A stretch of 64,000 bases of DNA from Saccharomonospora marina XMU15 (GTDB taxonomy: Bacteria > Actinomycetota > Actinomycetes > Mycobacteriales > Pseudonocardiaceae). Of this stretch, positions 7,182 through 15,534 are shown piece after piece (within the stretch, counting starts at the first letter, position 1; every line of letters starts with the position of its first letter). The stretch covers positions 5,389,234 to 5,453,233 of the forward strand of contig NZ_CM001439.1 in NCBI RefSeq assembly GCF_000244955.1. The letters run 5' to 3'. The notes beneath the pieces are model-generated. The model saw nothing but the letters and a program-made list of their open reading frames with translations. It had not been told where the DNA came from and ran no database searches. The position numbers and the translations under genes are program-made.

Positions 7182-9242
7182 TCATGCACGGGTAGGCATT
7201 CCCGAATCCGACTTGGGAAAACCCTCCCTGGCCAGCCGCGAGGGCCACCACACTTTCGGGCCTATGTCGATGGTCAGGGCGGGAACGAGCAGCGACCGGA
7301 CGATGAAGGTGTCCAGCAGCACGCCGAAGGCCACGATGAAGGCCATCTGCGCCAGGAACAGGATGGGCAGCACAGCCAACGCCGAGAACGTCGCAGCCAG
7401 GACCACGCCTGCCGACGTGATCACACCTCCGGTCACGGTGAGCCCGCGCAACGTGCCCTCCCGCGTACCCCAAGCGAGCGTTTCCTCCCGCACCCGCGTC
7501 ATCAGGAAGATGTTGTAGTCGATCCCCAGCGCCACGAGGAACACGAACGCGAACAGCGGAACGGCCGGATCGGCCCCCGGGAAGTCGAAGACATGGTTGA
7601 ACACGAGGGCTGAGACACCCATGGTGGCCGCGAACGAGAGCACCACCGTGGCCACCAGCAGCAACGGAGCGACCAGCGCACGAAGCAGCAGCGCCAGCAC
7701 GGCGAGCACCACCGCGAGCACGATCGGGATGATGACCACCCGGTCACGCTTGGAGGTCTCCCTGGTGTCCAGTTGCACCGCCGTCTGACCGCCCACCAGC
7801 GCATCCGCCCCGCGCACGTCGTGCACCGAATCGCGAAGCCGCTGCACCGTCGCGACGGCGGCGTCGGAGTCGGCCGGAGCGTCGAGCACCGCGTCGATGC
7901 GAACCAAGCCGTCCGCCGTTCCCGCGACCTCGGCCCTGGACACCCCCTGCACGCTCCTGGTGGCCGAAAGCACGGCCCGCGTCGCGTCCGCGTCGGCGAT
8001 CACGATCGCGGGCGAACCAGCACCGGCGGGGAAGTGCTCGCCGAGAACCTCCTGGCCCGCGACCGACTCCACCGGAGTGAGGAACAGTTCGGACTGAGCC
8101 GTTCCCTCGGCCCTGAGTTGCGGCAGGAACGCCGCACCCGCCACCAGCACCAGCGAGGTCACCACCCACACGGTCCTGGGTGTCTTGTCCACCCTCGCTG
8201 CCACCCTGCCCCAGATTCCACCCGACTCCGGGGGTTTCGAGCCGAACCGGGGACGGAACGGCCAGAAGGCGGCGCGACCGAACAGGGCCAGCGCCGCGGG
8301 CAGGAACGTCAATGAAGCCAGCAGGGCGGCGGCGATGCCGATGGCGGCTACGGGCCCGAGGTCCTGGTTGGAGGCCAGATCGCTGAACAGCAGGCACAGC
8401 AGGCCGAGGATTACGGTGCCCGCGGAGGCGAGGATGGGTTCGAGCGTGGCGCGCCACGATTTGCGCACAGCGGAGTACCGGTCGGCAGTGCCGCGCAGTT
8501 CCTCCCGGTACCGAGACACCAGCAGCAGGGCGTAGTCGGTGGCCGCGCCGAACACGAGGATGAACAGGATGCCCTGGCTCTGCCCGTTGACGGCGAGCAC
8601 CCCGCCGTCGGCGAGCAGGTAGACGACCAGACTCGCCAGCCCGAGCGCGAAAAGGGCGGAAAGCAGGACGACCAACGGCAACAGCGGGCTGCGATAGACC
8701 ACGATGAGGATCGCCGCGACCACCGAGCCCGCCACCACCAACAGCAGGCCGTCGAGGCCGCTGAATGCCTCGGACAGGTCGGCGATCTGCCCGGCGGGGC
8801 CGGTGACGAACACCGAGAGCCCCTGCGGGCTCTGCTCGTCCAGCCGCTGCCGCAGTGTTTCGACGGTCGCGGTGGGGTCGCCGCTCACCGGCACGACGAA
8901 CTGCAACGCCTTGTTGTCCGCGGCGGGGACGACGGGCGAGACCGGCGGCTTGACGCCCTCGATTCCGGCGACCGTGTCCCGCACCTGGCGCAGGTAGCGG
9001 CGGTCGGCCGCGGTGATGCCCGACTGCCGCTCGGCGACGACGACCGCGGGCGCGGCCTCGCTTCCGGGGAAGCGTTGCAGCAGCCGCTGCACTTCCGTGG
9101 CCTCCGCCGATTCCGGCAGGAACGCCGAGGCGTCGTTCTCCGCGATCTCGCTGAGCTTTCCCGCATAGGGGCCGCCGAAGGCTCCCACGACGAGCCACCC
9201 GATCATGATCAATGCGGGAAGAAGCCAGCGAAGCCTGCGCAC
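7182..9242 (-). CDS. MMPL-family membrane transporter (RND superfamily)
   Basis: 686 residues from GTG at 9242 (VRRLRWLLPALIMIGW), chosen because this is where the first membrane span begins; the frame is open to 9344 but the extra residues look non-coding. It has two repeats, each with one span, a large extracellular domain and five clustered spans. Motifs include ILFILVFGAATDYALLLVSRYREEL in the first half and FVFLVALGIDYNIFLMTRVREE in the second, the conserved Asp-Tyr pairs of MMPL proteins. Such proteins export lipids or siderophores, or confer drug efflux, using proton motive force. A MarR gene is divergent with a palindrome between them, suggesting repression by it. Confidence 0.93.
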   Translation of the reverse strand: MRRLRWLLPALIMIGWLVVGAFGGPYAGKLSEIAENDASAFLPESAEATEVQRLLQRFPGSEAAPAVVVAERQSGITAADRRYLRQVRDTVAGIEGVKPPVSPVVPAADNKALQFVVPVSGDPTATVETLRQRLDEQSPQGLSVFVTGPAGQIADLSEAFSGLDGLLLVVAGSVVAAILIVVYRSPLLPLVVLLSALFALGLASLVVYLLADGGVLAVNGQSQGILFILVFGAATDYALLLVSRYREELRGTADRYSAVRKSWRATLEPILASAGTVILGLLCLLFSDLASNQDLGPVAAIGIAAALLASLTFLPAALALFGRAAFWPFRPRFGSKPPESGGIWGRVAARVDKTPRTVWVVTSLVLVAGAAFLPQLRAEGTAQSELFLTPVESVAGQEVLGEHFPAGAGSPAIVIADADATRAVLSATRSVQGVSRAEVAGTADGLVRIDAVLDAPADSDAAVATVQRLRDSVHDVRGADALVGGQTAVQLDTRETSKRDRVVIIPIVLAVVLAVLALLLRALVAPLLLVATVVLSFAATMGVSALVFNHVFDFPGADPAVPLFAFVFLVALGIDYNIFLMTRVREETLAWGTREGTLRGLTVTGGVITSAGVVLAATFSALAVLPILFLAQMAFIVAFGVLLDTFIVRSLLVPALTIDIGPKVWWPSRLAREGFPKSDSGMPTRA

Positions 9243-9262
9243 CGTGCATACTCTTTCGATCG

Positions 9263-9275
9263 TCGAACTATTCGA
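9263..9275. promoter_or_regulatory. Probable MarR operator between the MMPL and marR genes
   Basis: TCGAA-CTA-TTCGA is a perfect 13-bp inverted repeat in the 91-bp divergent promoter region. It is followed by a looser TATTCG/CGAAATA pair. The position suits autoregulation of the MarR gene and repression of the transporter. Confidence 0.5.
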
Positions 9276-9333
9276 TTTCCGAAATATAGAGTTGGTGGTG
9301 GGTGGCGGCAAACCGGGGTAAGGAGAGTCGAGC

Positions 9334-9846
9334 GTGACGCCCATTGAACAGCACGAGGACGACTACAGCGACCGGTCGCTGATCCGGCAGCTGCGCAGGC
9401 TCACAGTGGAGACCGAACGGTTTTCCGACGTGCTCAGGGAAACGCTGGGGATGCACCGCACGGACTTCAGCGCACTCGCGGTGATCATGGACTCGGCAGG
9501 CGTCGGCAAGCCGCTCAGTCCGGGCGAACTCTCCGAGGCACTGCATCTGAGCCCTTCGGCGACCACGGCGTTGCTGGACCGGCTCGAAGCGGGAGGCTAT
9601 GTCCGGCGCGACCGCAGCCCGACCGACCGCAGGCGGGTGGAGCTGCACCTGCGAGCGCAGGTGCAGCGCTCCGGTCGCGATTTCTTCGCTCCACTCGGGG
9701 AGCAGTACGCCGCGGCGTGGGCACATTTCGACGACGCCGAACGCGCCGTGATCGCTCGCTTCCTCTATGCGAGCACCGAAGCCACCGTGCGCGGCAGAAA
9801 AGCCCTCCCCACCGCGTCGGACGACCTTCCCGGCGCGGAAACGTGA
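9334..9846 (+). CDS. MarR-family transcriptional regulator
   Basis: 170 residues from GTG at 9334 with AAGGAGAG just upstream. The winged helix is clear: MHRTDFSALAVIMDSAG, then GELSEALHLSPSATTALLDRLEAGGYVRRDRSPTDRRR with the DRR wing typical of MarR. Flanking helices make the dimer. It is divergent from the MMPL transporter across 91 bp holding a palindrome, so its likely job is ligand-relieved repression of that transporter and of itself. The inducer is unknown. Confidence 0.92.
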   Translation: MTPIEQHEDDYSDRSLIRQLRRLTVETERFSDVLRETLGMHRTDFSALAVIMDSAGVGKPLSPGELSEALHLSPSATTALLDRLEAGGYVRRDRSPTDRRRVELHLRAQVQRSGRDFFAPLGEQYAAAWAHFDDAERAVIARFLYASTEATVRGRKALPTASDDLPGAET

Positions 9847-9928
9847 CCCTCGTCGCATCCGAAATGGCTGGGGTTAGGATCAGCGCCTTCAAGATCCGTC
9901 TCAGCCACCACCGGCCCGGGAGCCCGCG

Positions 9929-11155
9929 ATGACAAGTACGCACCAGGAAGTCGCTACTTTGTACGGTCCGCGCTTCCAGAACAATCCTGCGGAGCTGTAC
10001 CGGCAGATGCGCGAGAAGTACGGGCCGGTGGCCCCCGTGCTGCTCGAAGGCGATGTGCCCGGTTGGCTGGTGCTCGGCTACCGCGAGGTCTACTACGTGA
10101 CCAGCAACCCACACCTGTTCGCCCGCACGTCACGGGGCTGGCACGGCTGGAAACACGTCTCGCCGGACTGGTCGCTGCGGCCGTACGTGGAGTACCAGCC
10201 CTCCTCGATCCTGACCGACGCCGAGGAACACCAGCGGCTGGCACCGGCGCTGCACGGTGCGCTGGCGGAGGTGGACCAGGTAGAGCTGCGCTCCCACGTG
10301 CAGCGGCTCGCCGACCAGCTGATCGACCGGTTCGCGGGCAAGGGCGAGGCCGACCTGGTCAGCGAGTACACCCATCAACTTCCGCTGTTGGTGCTGGCCA
10401 AGCTGTTCGGGCTGCCCGACGCCGAGGCCCCCGTGCTGGTGCGCGACGTGGCCGCCTCCGCCGACGAGGGTGACGAGGCGGTTCGCGCCCACCAGCGGAT
10501 CGTGGAACGCATGCGCGCCCTCGTCCGGGAGAAGCGCGAGCGACCCGGCGGTGACCTGCCTTCGCGAATCCTGGAGCACCCGATGGCGCTTTCGGACGAC
10601 GAGATCGCCACCGACCTGTTCCTCACGATGGGCGCGGGTCAGCTGACCACCGCCGACTGGATGGGCAACGCCCTGCGGCTGATGCTCACCGACGACAGGT
10701 TCGCGGTCAACCTCTCCGGTGGGAGGCGAAGCGTGGGGCAGGCGCTCAACGAGGTGCTGTGGGAGGAAACCCCGACCCAGAACTTCATCGGCCGCTTCGC
10801 CACCAGGGACACCCATCTCGGCGGGCACCACATCCAGACCGGCGACCTGCTTGTGTTGGGCCTGGCCGCGGCCAACACCGACCCGCACGTGCGCCCGGAG
10901 TCCTACGACAACGCCGTCGGAAACCAGGCGTACATGTCGTTCAGCCACGGCGAACACGGCTGCCCGTACCCCGCGCAGGAGATCGCGGCGACCATCGTGG
11001 AGGGTGGCATCGAGGTGGTTCTCGACCGGCTTCCCGACGTGCATCTCAGTGTGCCGGGCGAGCAGCTGGAGTGGCGCCAGTCGGTGTGGATGCGGGGCCT
11101 CATCGCATTGCCGGTGGAGTTCACCCCGACCCACACCTCCACCACGGGCTGGTAA
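9929..11155 (+). CDS. Cytochrome P450 lacking the ExxR motif (CYP157-like)
   Basis: 408 residues, normal for bacterial P450s. The haem loop is FSHGEHGCP with the thiolate Cys345; the residue after Cys is Pro where Gly is usual two places on. The I-helix AGxxTT-type motif is MGAGQLTT (residues 234-241). The K-helix, however, reads EVLW (275-278) instead of ExxR, so the normally invariant Arg is replaced by Trp. This loss is known for Streptomyces CYP157 enzymes, often found beside conservons; here the conservon is 14 kb away. Substrate and redox partner are unknown. It is preceded by GGGAG at a usable distance and stands alone. Confidence 0.9.
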   Translation: MTSTHQEVATLYGPRFQNNPAELYRQMREKYGPVAPVLLEGDVPGWLVLGYREVYYVTSNPHLFARTSRGWHGWKHVSPDWSLRPYVEYQPSSILTDAEEHQRLAPALHGALAEVDQVELRSHVQRLADQLIDRFAGKGEADLVSEYTHQLPLLVLAKLFGLPDAEAPVLVRDVAASADEGDEAVRAHQRIVERMRALVREKRERPGGDLPSRILEHPMALSDDEIATDLFLTMGAGQLTTADWMGNALRLMLTDDRFAVNLSGGRRSVGQALNEVLWEETPTQNFIGRFATRDTHLGGHHIQTGDLLVLGLAAANTDPHVRPESYDNAVGNQAYMSFSHGEHGCPYPAQEIAATIVEGGIEVVLDRLPDVHLSVPGEQLEWRQSVWMRGLIALPVEFTPTHTSTTGW

Positions 11156-11161
11156 CCGCCA

Positions 11162-11242
11162 CCCGCGAGTCCCCCGCTCCTGCCCGCGAGTCCCCCGCTG
11201 TTGCCAGCGAGTTCTGCGTCCCCGCCCGCGAGTTCTGCACTC
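11162..11242. repeat. Short tandem-like GCGAGT repeats after the P450 gene
   Basis: Four near-copies of a 13-16 bp unit with core GCGAGTYC are spaced 17-22 bp apart between the P450 stop and the antitoxin gene: two GCGAGTCCCCCGCT copies and two GCGAGTTCTGC copies. They are non-coding. They resemble the short interspersed repeats common in actinomycete intergenic DNA and may act as a transcript end or recombination remnant. Confidence 0.55.
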
Positions 11243-11286
11243 GAGTGCCTTACCACCCCCTTCCTACCCTCGGTAGCATGGTGGGT

Positions 11287-11505
11287 ATGAAGGTCAGCGT
11301 CAGCCTGCCGCCCGACGACATCGAGTTCCTCGACCACTACGCCCGCGAACACGAGATCGGCTCACGTTCGGCGGTGCTACACCGCGCCGTCGAACTGCTC
11401 AAGGCGGCACAACTCGGTGATGCCTACGCGCAGGCATGGCGCGACTGGGACGAAACCGAAGCGGCAGACTGGGACGCCACGGCGGCCGACGGGTTGCGAC
11501 CGTAG
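11287..11505 (+). CDS. Ribbon-helix-helix antitoxin (MazE-like)
   Basis: 72 residues from ATG at 11287 (ATG at 11278 is also possible). MKVSVSLPPDDIEFLDHYA starts the beta strand and first helix of a CopG/ribbon-helix-helix fold, and GSRSAVLHRAVELLK is the second helix. The acidic C-terminus (WDETEAADWDATAADG) would wrap and block the toxin. Its stop codon is directly followed by the toxin ATG, as in MazEF operons. The antitoxin would bind its own promoter. Confidence 0.88.
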   Translation: MKVSVSLPPDDIEFLDHYAREHEIGSRSAVLHRAVELLKAAQLGDAYAQAWRDWDETEAADWDATAADGLRP

Positions 11506-11856
11506 ATGCGCAGGGGCGACATCTACCTCGCCGACCTCGACCCCACGCGCGGCAGCGAAACCAGCAAGCACCGCCCGGTAGTGATCGTCAGCAACGACGG
11601 AGCCAACGGCACCGCCAGCCGACTCGGCCGGGGTGTCGTCACCGTGGTGCCCGTGACGTCGAACGTGGCCCGCGTCTACCCGTTTCAGGTGCTGCTCCAG
11701 GCGGGCGAATCCGGGTTGCGCCACGCCTCGAAGGCGCAGGCCGAGCAGGTGCGCTCGATCGCTGTCGAGCGACTCGGCAACCGCCGGATCGGCAGGCTCG
11801 GCTCCGCCTCGCTTCGGGCGCTCGACGACGCATTGCGGCTGCATCTCGCGCTCTGA
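11506..11856 (+). CDS. MazF/PemK-family endoribonuclease toxin
   Basis: 116 residues. MRRGDIYLADLDPTRGSE is the N-terminal strand-loop of the PemK/MazF fold, followed by KHRPVVIVSND and the VVTVVPVTSNV core, with the downstream KAQAEQVRSI helix. MazF toxins cut mRNA at short motifs to slow translation. It begins immediately after the antitoxin stop (TAG-ATG), so the two are co-translated. It may be an addiction or stress module; nothing suggests degradation. Confidence 0.92.
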   Translation: MRRGDIYLADLDPTRGSETSKHRPVVIVSNDGANGTASRLGRGVVTVVPVTSNVARVYPFQVLLQAGESGLRHASKAQAEQVRSIAVERLGNRRIGRLGSASLRALDDALRLHLAL

Positions 11857-12025
11857 TCACATCGCCGAATTGTTCTTCCCGCGGCAACATTCCGATTCGG
11901 AGCCAAGTTCGTTATTTGCCAACATTGGCCCCCGAAAACTTACGAAATCGGTCGGTTACGATTCGGCGGCCGCGCGAACCGCGGCACCAATTTGTTGAGA
12001 TTCGCCACCGAACTCTGGGGGTCGA

Positions 12026-13804
12026 GTGCGACCAAGATTCATCACCGCCGCGGTAATCGCGCTTCCGCTGGGCCTGGTGCCCGTCGTGTCAAGCGCGGAA
12101 CCTCCACCCGGGACTCCGGCCGCGGTGAAACCCGTCATCGACACCGTTCCGCTCGCGGCCGCACGTGGCGTCGCAGAGTCGGGAAAGGTGCGAGAGCTGG
12201 AACCCGACCGCACGTTCGCCATGGCGGCGGTGCGCTGGACCGGAAACGCTCCCGACGTGCTCGAGGTGCAGGCCCAAGACTCCGAAGGCGAATGGGGCGA
12301 GTGGGTCGAACTGGAGACGGTGGACGGGCTCGACACGGGCAAGCCGGGCAGCCGCAAGGCGAGCGAGCCGGCATGGGTAGGCGACTCGACCGCCCTTCGG
12401 GTGCGCGCGGAACGCGACGGCTCGCCGGTGAACGCCAAGTCCTTCTCCGTAGTGCTGATCGACCCCGGGACCAGCAGCAACGACACCATCGCCACGAAGG
12501 CCGGTGTCACCACCGAGCAGCCGACGGTGATCAGTCGCGCGAGCTGGGGCGCGGACGAGTCGATCCGCACGCAGTGCTTCGCCGATCAGGGCATCGGGGT
12601 GGAGTACAGCCCCACGGTGAAGGCCGTGACGATTCACCACACGGCAGGCGAGAACGACTACACCGCAGCAGATTCCGCCAGGATCGTGCGCGGCATCTAC
12701 GCCTACCACGCGCAATCCCTGCAGTGGTGCGACATCGGCTACAACGTGCTGGTCGACAAGTACGGGCAGCTCTTCGAGGGTCGCTACGGCGGCCTTGACC
12801 TTCCCGTGTGGGGCGCGCACGCAGGTGGCTTCAACAAGTACACCACCGGAATCTCGATGCTCGGCACCTACACCGACGTGGCACCCAGTGCCGAGCAGGT
12901 GGAGGCGGTTTCCAGGTTCGCGGCGTGGAAGCTGTCGCGCGGCTACCGCGACCCCGCGGGAAACGTCACCCTAGTTTCCGGCGGTGGTGGCACCGCGAAG
13001 TACCCGCAAGGCACCGAGGTCACGCTGCCGACGATCTACGGCCATCGCGACGTCGGCTACACCGAGTGCCCTGGCGAGCTCGGCTACCAGCAGCTGCCCA
13101 CCATCAGGCAGCGGGTCGCGGAACTGATGGGTGACTGGACCTCCAGCCCCATCTACCAGCGCTGGCAGTCCGACGGCGCCGACTCGGGACCGCTGGGTGG
13201 CGTGTACCAGCTCGAACAAGCGGCAGCCGACGGTGGACTGCGCACGACGTTCGACTCGGGCGCCGCATCGGTGTACTGGTCGGATGGCACCGGAGCACAC
13301 GTCATCCAGGGTCCGATCCGCGACACGTGGGACCGCTACGGCAGCGAGACCGGGCATCTGGGCTACCCCAAGACGGACGAGCACGCCACGCCGGACGGTG
13401 CGGGACGTTACAACCACTTCGCCAAGGCGGGCGGCTCGATCTACTGGACGGCCGAAACGGGGGCACACGAGATCCGGGGCGCGATCAGGTCGAAGTGGGC
13501 GCAGCTGGGCTGGGAACGCAGCGTGCTGCGCTACCCCAAGACCGACGAACACGGCACCCCCGACGGCGTCGGCCGCTACAACCACTTCCAGTACGGCTCC
13601 GTCTACTGGACACCCAGCACCGGAGCACACGCCATCTACGGCGCCATCAAGTCGAAGTGGGCACAGCTCGGCTGGGAACGGTCGTTCCTGGGCTACCCGA
13701 CCAGTGACGAGTTCGCCATCTCCGGTGGACGCCGCAGCAACTTCCAGCACGGCTACATCACCTGGAACGCCTCCACAGGGGCGACCACGGCCTACTCCTA
13801 CTGA
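12026..13804 (+). CDS. Secreted N-acetylmuramoyl-L-alanine amidase with LGFP repeats
   Basis: 592 residues from GTG at 12026. A signal peptide covers about residues 1-25 ([23 protein letters not shown]). The amidase_2/PGRP domain runs from about [13 protein letters not shown] (residue ~170) through [11 protein letters not shown], where HH supplies zinc and catalytic residues, to [14 protein letters not shown], which provides the second His and the Cys ligand. Three to four LGFP repeats follow ([14 protein letters not shown], then two like it), a module thought to tether proteins to the actinobacterial cell wall or mycolate layer. It should cleave the MurNAc-L-Ala bond in peptidoglycan outside the cell. 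The preceding 170 bp are comparatively AT-rich and probably hold its promoter. Confidence 0.93.
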   Translation: MRPRFITAAVIALPLGLVPVVSSAEPPPGTPAAVKPVIDTVPLAAARGVAESGKVRELEPDRTFAMAAVRWTGNAPDVLEVQAQDSEGEWGEWVELETVDGLDTGKPGSRKASEPAWVGDSTALRVRAERDGSPVNAKSFSVVLIDPGTSSNDTIATKAGVTTEQPTVISRASWGADESIRTQCFADQGIGVEYSPTVKAVTIHHTAGENDYTAADSARIVRGIYAYHAQSLQWCDIGYNVLVDKYGQLFEGRYGGLDLPVWGAHAGGFNKYTTGISMLGTYTDVAPSAEQVEAVSRFAAWKLSRGYRDPAGNVTLVSGGGGTAKYPQGTEVTLPTIYGHRDVGYTECPGELGYQQLPTIRQRVAELMGDWTSSPIYQRWQSDGADSGPLGGVYQLEQAAADGGLRTTFDSGAASVYWSDGTGAHVIQGPIRDTWDRYGSETGHLGYPKTDEHATPDGAGRYNHFAKAGGSIYWTAETGAHEIRGAIRSKWAQLGWERSVLRYPKTDEHGTPDGVGRYNHFQYGSVYWTPSTGAHAIYGAIKSKWAQLGWERSFLGYPTSDEFAISGGRRSNFQHGYITWNASTGATTAYSY

Positions 13805-13817
13805 CGGGCGGCAGGCC

Positions 13818-14339
13818 TTGCGTCGAGCTGTCACGCCGATAGTGGTCGCGCTCCTTGCCTCGACGGCAGGGTGCGCGACCACCTCGGGCTCACCCGTTTC
13901 ACTCCCACCACCGCAGGCCTCGACCTCGGTGGAGAGCACGCAGGCCGTGCTGTCCACCGAGCAGGCCGCGGCGCGCTACCTGGCGATCGTCGAGCCGTAC
14001 AACCGTGCGCTGGAACGACTCGAGCAGGCGGTCAACGCCGGGCAGCCACTGTCCACGCTCAACGCCCTCGCCGCCGAGACCGCCACCGCCAACGAGCGGC
14101 ACCTGCGAGAGCTGGAGTCGACTCGCTGGCCGCCCGAAGTCGATGCCGCGGTGGCTCGGCTGGTGGACGATTCGAAGGAGGCACAGCGGTACTGGCACCG
14201 GGCACAGCGGGCAGACACCCGCCAGGATCTGATCGACGCGGTGATCAGCGCCGCCGAGCACGACGGCGGGCAGGCCGCCGCAACCATCCGCGAACTGCTC
14301 GGTCTGGACGACTACGACGAGGGCACCTACGGCGGCTGA
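13818..14339 (+). CDS. Small lipoprotein, unknown function
   Basis: 173 residues if started at TTG 13818, which gives LRRAVTPIVVALLASTAGC: basic start, hydrophobic core and a lipobox-like TAGC, so the Cys would be lipid-modified and the protein anchored outside the membrane. The rest is mainly helical (ARYLAIVEPYNRALERLEQAV and similar) with no recognised domain. It lies 13 bp after the amidase stop and is probably co-transcribed with it, which suggests an envelope role. The frame is open far upstream but that part overlaps the amidase gene. Confidence 0.72.
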   Translation: MRRAVTPIVVALLASTAGCATTSGSPVSLPPPQASTSVESTQAVLSTEQAAARYLAIVEPYNRALERLEQAVNAGQPLSTLNALAAETATANERHLRELESTRWPPEVDAAVARLVDDSKEAQRYWHRAQRADTRQDLIDAVISAAEHDGGQAAATIRELLGLDDYDEGTYGG

Positions 14340-14420
14340 GCCCGCCTGCCGAGCGAGGTCGGCCGCGTGGCCGGTTGAACCCTTGTCGCATCCCGCGCGG
14401 TTGTGGCACACACTCGACGT

Positions 14421-14753
14421 ATGCAGAAGTTCTCGCTTGACGCGATGGCCCGCGAACTCCTCCAACGCGCCGCCACGGCGCGTCACGGCCGAAGCGCCGA
14501 CACCGTCTACGGAGGCCACGAGCACGTACTGCGGCAGACGGTGATCACCCTCACCGCGGGAAGCACGCTCGCCGAGCACGAGAATCCTGGCGAGGCGACG
14601 TTGTTCGTGCTGCGTGGCCGGGTCAGGCTGCACTCCGGGGAGGTGTCCTGGGACGGGATCTCAGGTGACCTGATCGTCATCCCGCAGGCCAAGCACAGCC
14701 TCGAGGCGTTGCAGGACTCGGCCGTGCTGCTCACCGTCGCCAAGCTCGGCTGA
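14421..14753 (+). CDS. Cupin-domain protein
   Basis: 110 residues from ATG at 14421 (GTG at 14403 is in frame). The cupin core reads LAEHENPGEATLFVLRGRVRLHSG, then GDLIVIPQAKHSLEALQDSAVLLTVAK, matching the two conserved beta-barrel motifs. The first motif keeps a His and Glu, and the second a His, that could bind metal. Single-domain cupins of this size bind small molecules or act as minor enzymes; the substrate is unknown. It is not clearly in an operon. Confidence 0.8.
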   Translation: MQKFSLDAMARELLQRAATARHGRSADTVYGGHEHVLRQTVITLTAGSTLAEHENPGEATLFVLRGRVRLHSGEVSWDGISGDLIVIPQAKHSLEALQDSAVLLTVAKLG

Positions 14754-14770
14754 GCCGGCAGGCGGCGCCG

Positions 14771-15481
14771 TCAATCCCGGCGGCCGGGTCCTTTCGCCTC
14801 GACGCGGTCGCCCACCAACTCGGCATGCCTGTCACGGATACCCCTGATCAGCAGTGAGAGGCCGTAGTCGAACGTCTGCACAGGCGAGTCGGGACGGCCT
14901 CGGACAGCGGCGGCGAGGTACGGAAAGCGGGCGGGGTCGCGGACGAGCTCGCCGAGTTCGTGGTCGTTGACGTCGGTGTCGACCTCGCGGGCCGCCTCCG
15001 ACTGCCATTCCAGGGCCATTCCCGTGATGTAGCCGCCGAGCACGAGGAACACCTGCTGCGCCTCGGCAGCGGTGAAGCCGACCGCGACCAGTTCCGCCAG
15101 TCCGGCCTCGATGTCGGGCAACGTTTCCGGTGTCGGCCGGTTTCCGGCCACCACCTGCGGCGCGTCCGGTACGGACAGCATCGCCCGAAACATCGCGCTG
15201 CACCGCTGTTCGAGCCATTCCCACCACGGTTGTCCCTCGGCGGGTCGGTTGTCCATACCGGCAAGGCCGCGCCGCAGCAGTTGCTCCGCCACCGCGTCGA
15301 GCAACTCGCGCTTGCCGGAGATGTACCAGTACAGCGTGGGCGCCGAGATACCGAGTTCGGTGGCGATGCGGCGCAGTGACACCGCCGCGAGACCGCGCTG
15401 CTCCATCAGCTCGACGGCCTTGTTCACGATCGCGGCCTTCGACACCGGTTTGCCAGGAGAGTCAGCCGACACACTTGACAC
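14771..15481 (-). CDS. TetR-family repressor of the adjacent ABC exporter
   Basis: About 236 residues from GTG at 15481; a second GTG three codons in is possible. The helix-turn-helix is AAVSLRRIATELGISAPTLYWYISGKRELLDAV. The C-terminal half, with long helices and an AEAQQVFLVLGGYITGMALE segment, resembles the tetracycline-repressor C-terminal family. It is divergent from an ABC exporter operon. Two CTAAC/GTTAG palindromes lie between them, one directly abutting this start codon, so it probably represses itself and the exporter and is released by the exported compound. Confidence 0.9.
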   Translation of the reverse strand: MSSVSADSPGKPVSKAAIVNKAVELMEQRGLAAVSLRRIATELGISAPTLYWYISGKRELLDAVAEQLLRRGLAGMDNRPAEGQPWWEWLEQRCSAMFRAMLSVPDAPQVVAGNRPTPETLPDIEAGLAELVAVGFTAAEAQQVFLVLGGYITGMALEWQSEAAREVDTDVNDHELGELVRDPARFPYLAAAVRGRPDSPVQTFDYGLSLLIRGIRDRHAELVGDRVEAKGPGRRD

Positions 15482-15482
15482 C

Positions 15483-15521
15483 CTAACACTGTTAGAGAGA
15501 TGCTTCCTCTAACGGCGTTAG
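15483..15521. promoter_or_regulatory. Two tandem TetR operators
   Basis: CTAACACTGTTAG (15483-15495) and CTAACGGCGTTAG (15509-15521) are perfect palindromes with 26 bp between centres. They fill the gap between the tetR start and the ABC gene. Together they give CTAACR-S-YGTTAG as a consensus. Two sites 26 bp apart suggest two dimers on one face of the DNA. Confidence 0.75.
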
Positions 15522-15534
15522 GGAGAGGGGTTCC

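Noticed and set aside
9929-11155. P450 as part of the conservon (CvnE)
   Set aside because: It is more than 13 kb from the conservon, with many unrelated operons between.
11162-11242. Possible CRISPR array
   Set aside because: Repeat units are short, imperfect and have no regular unique spacers; no cas genes are near.
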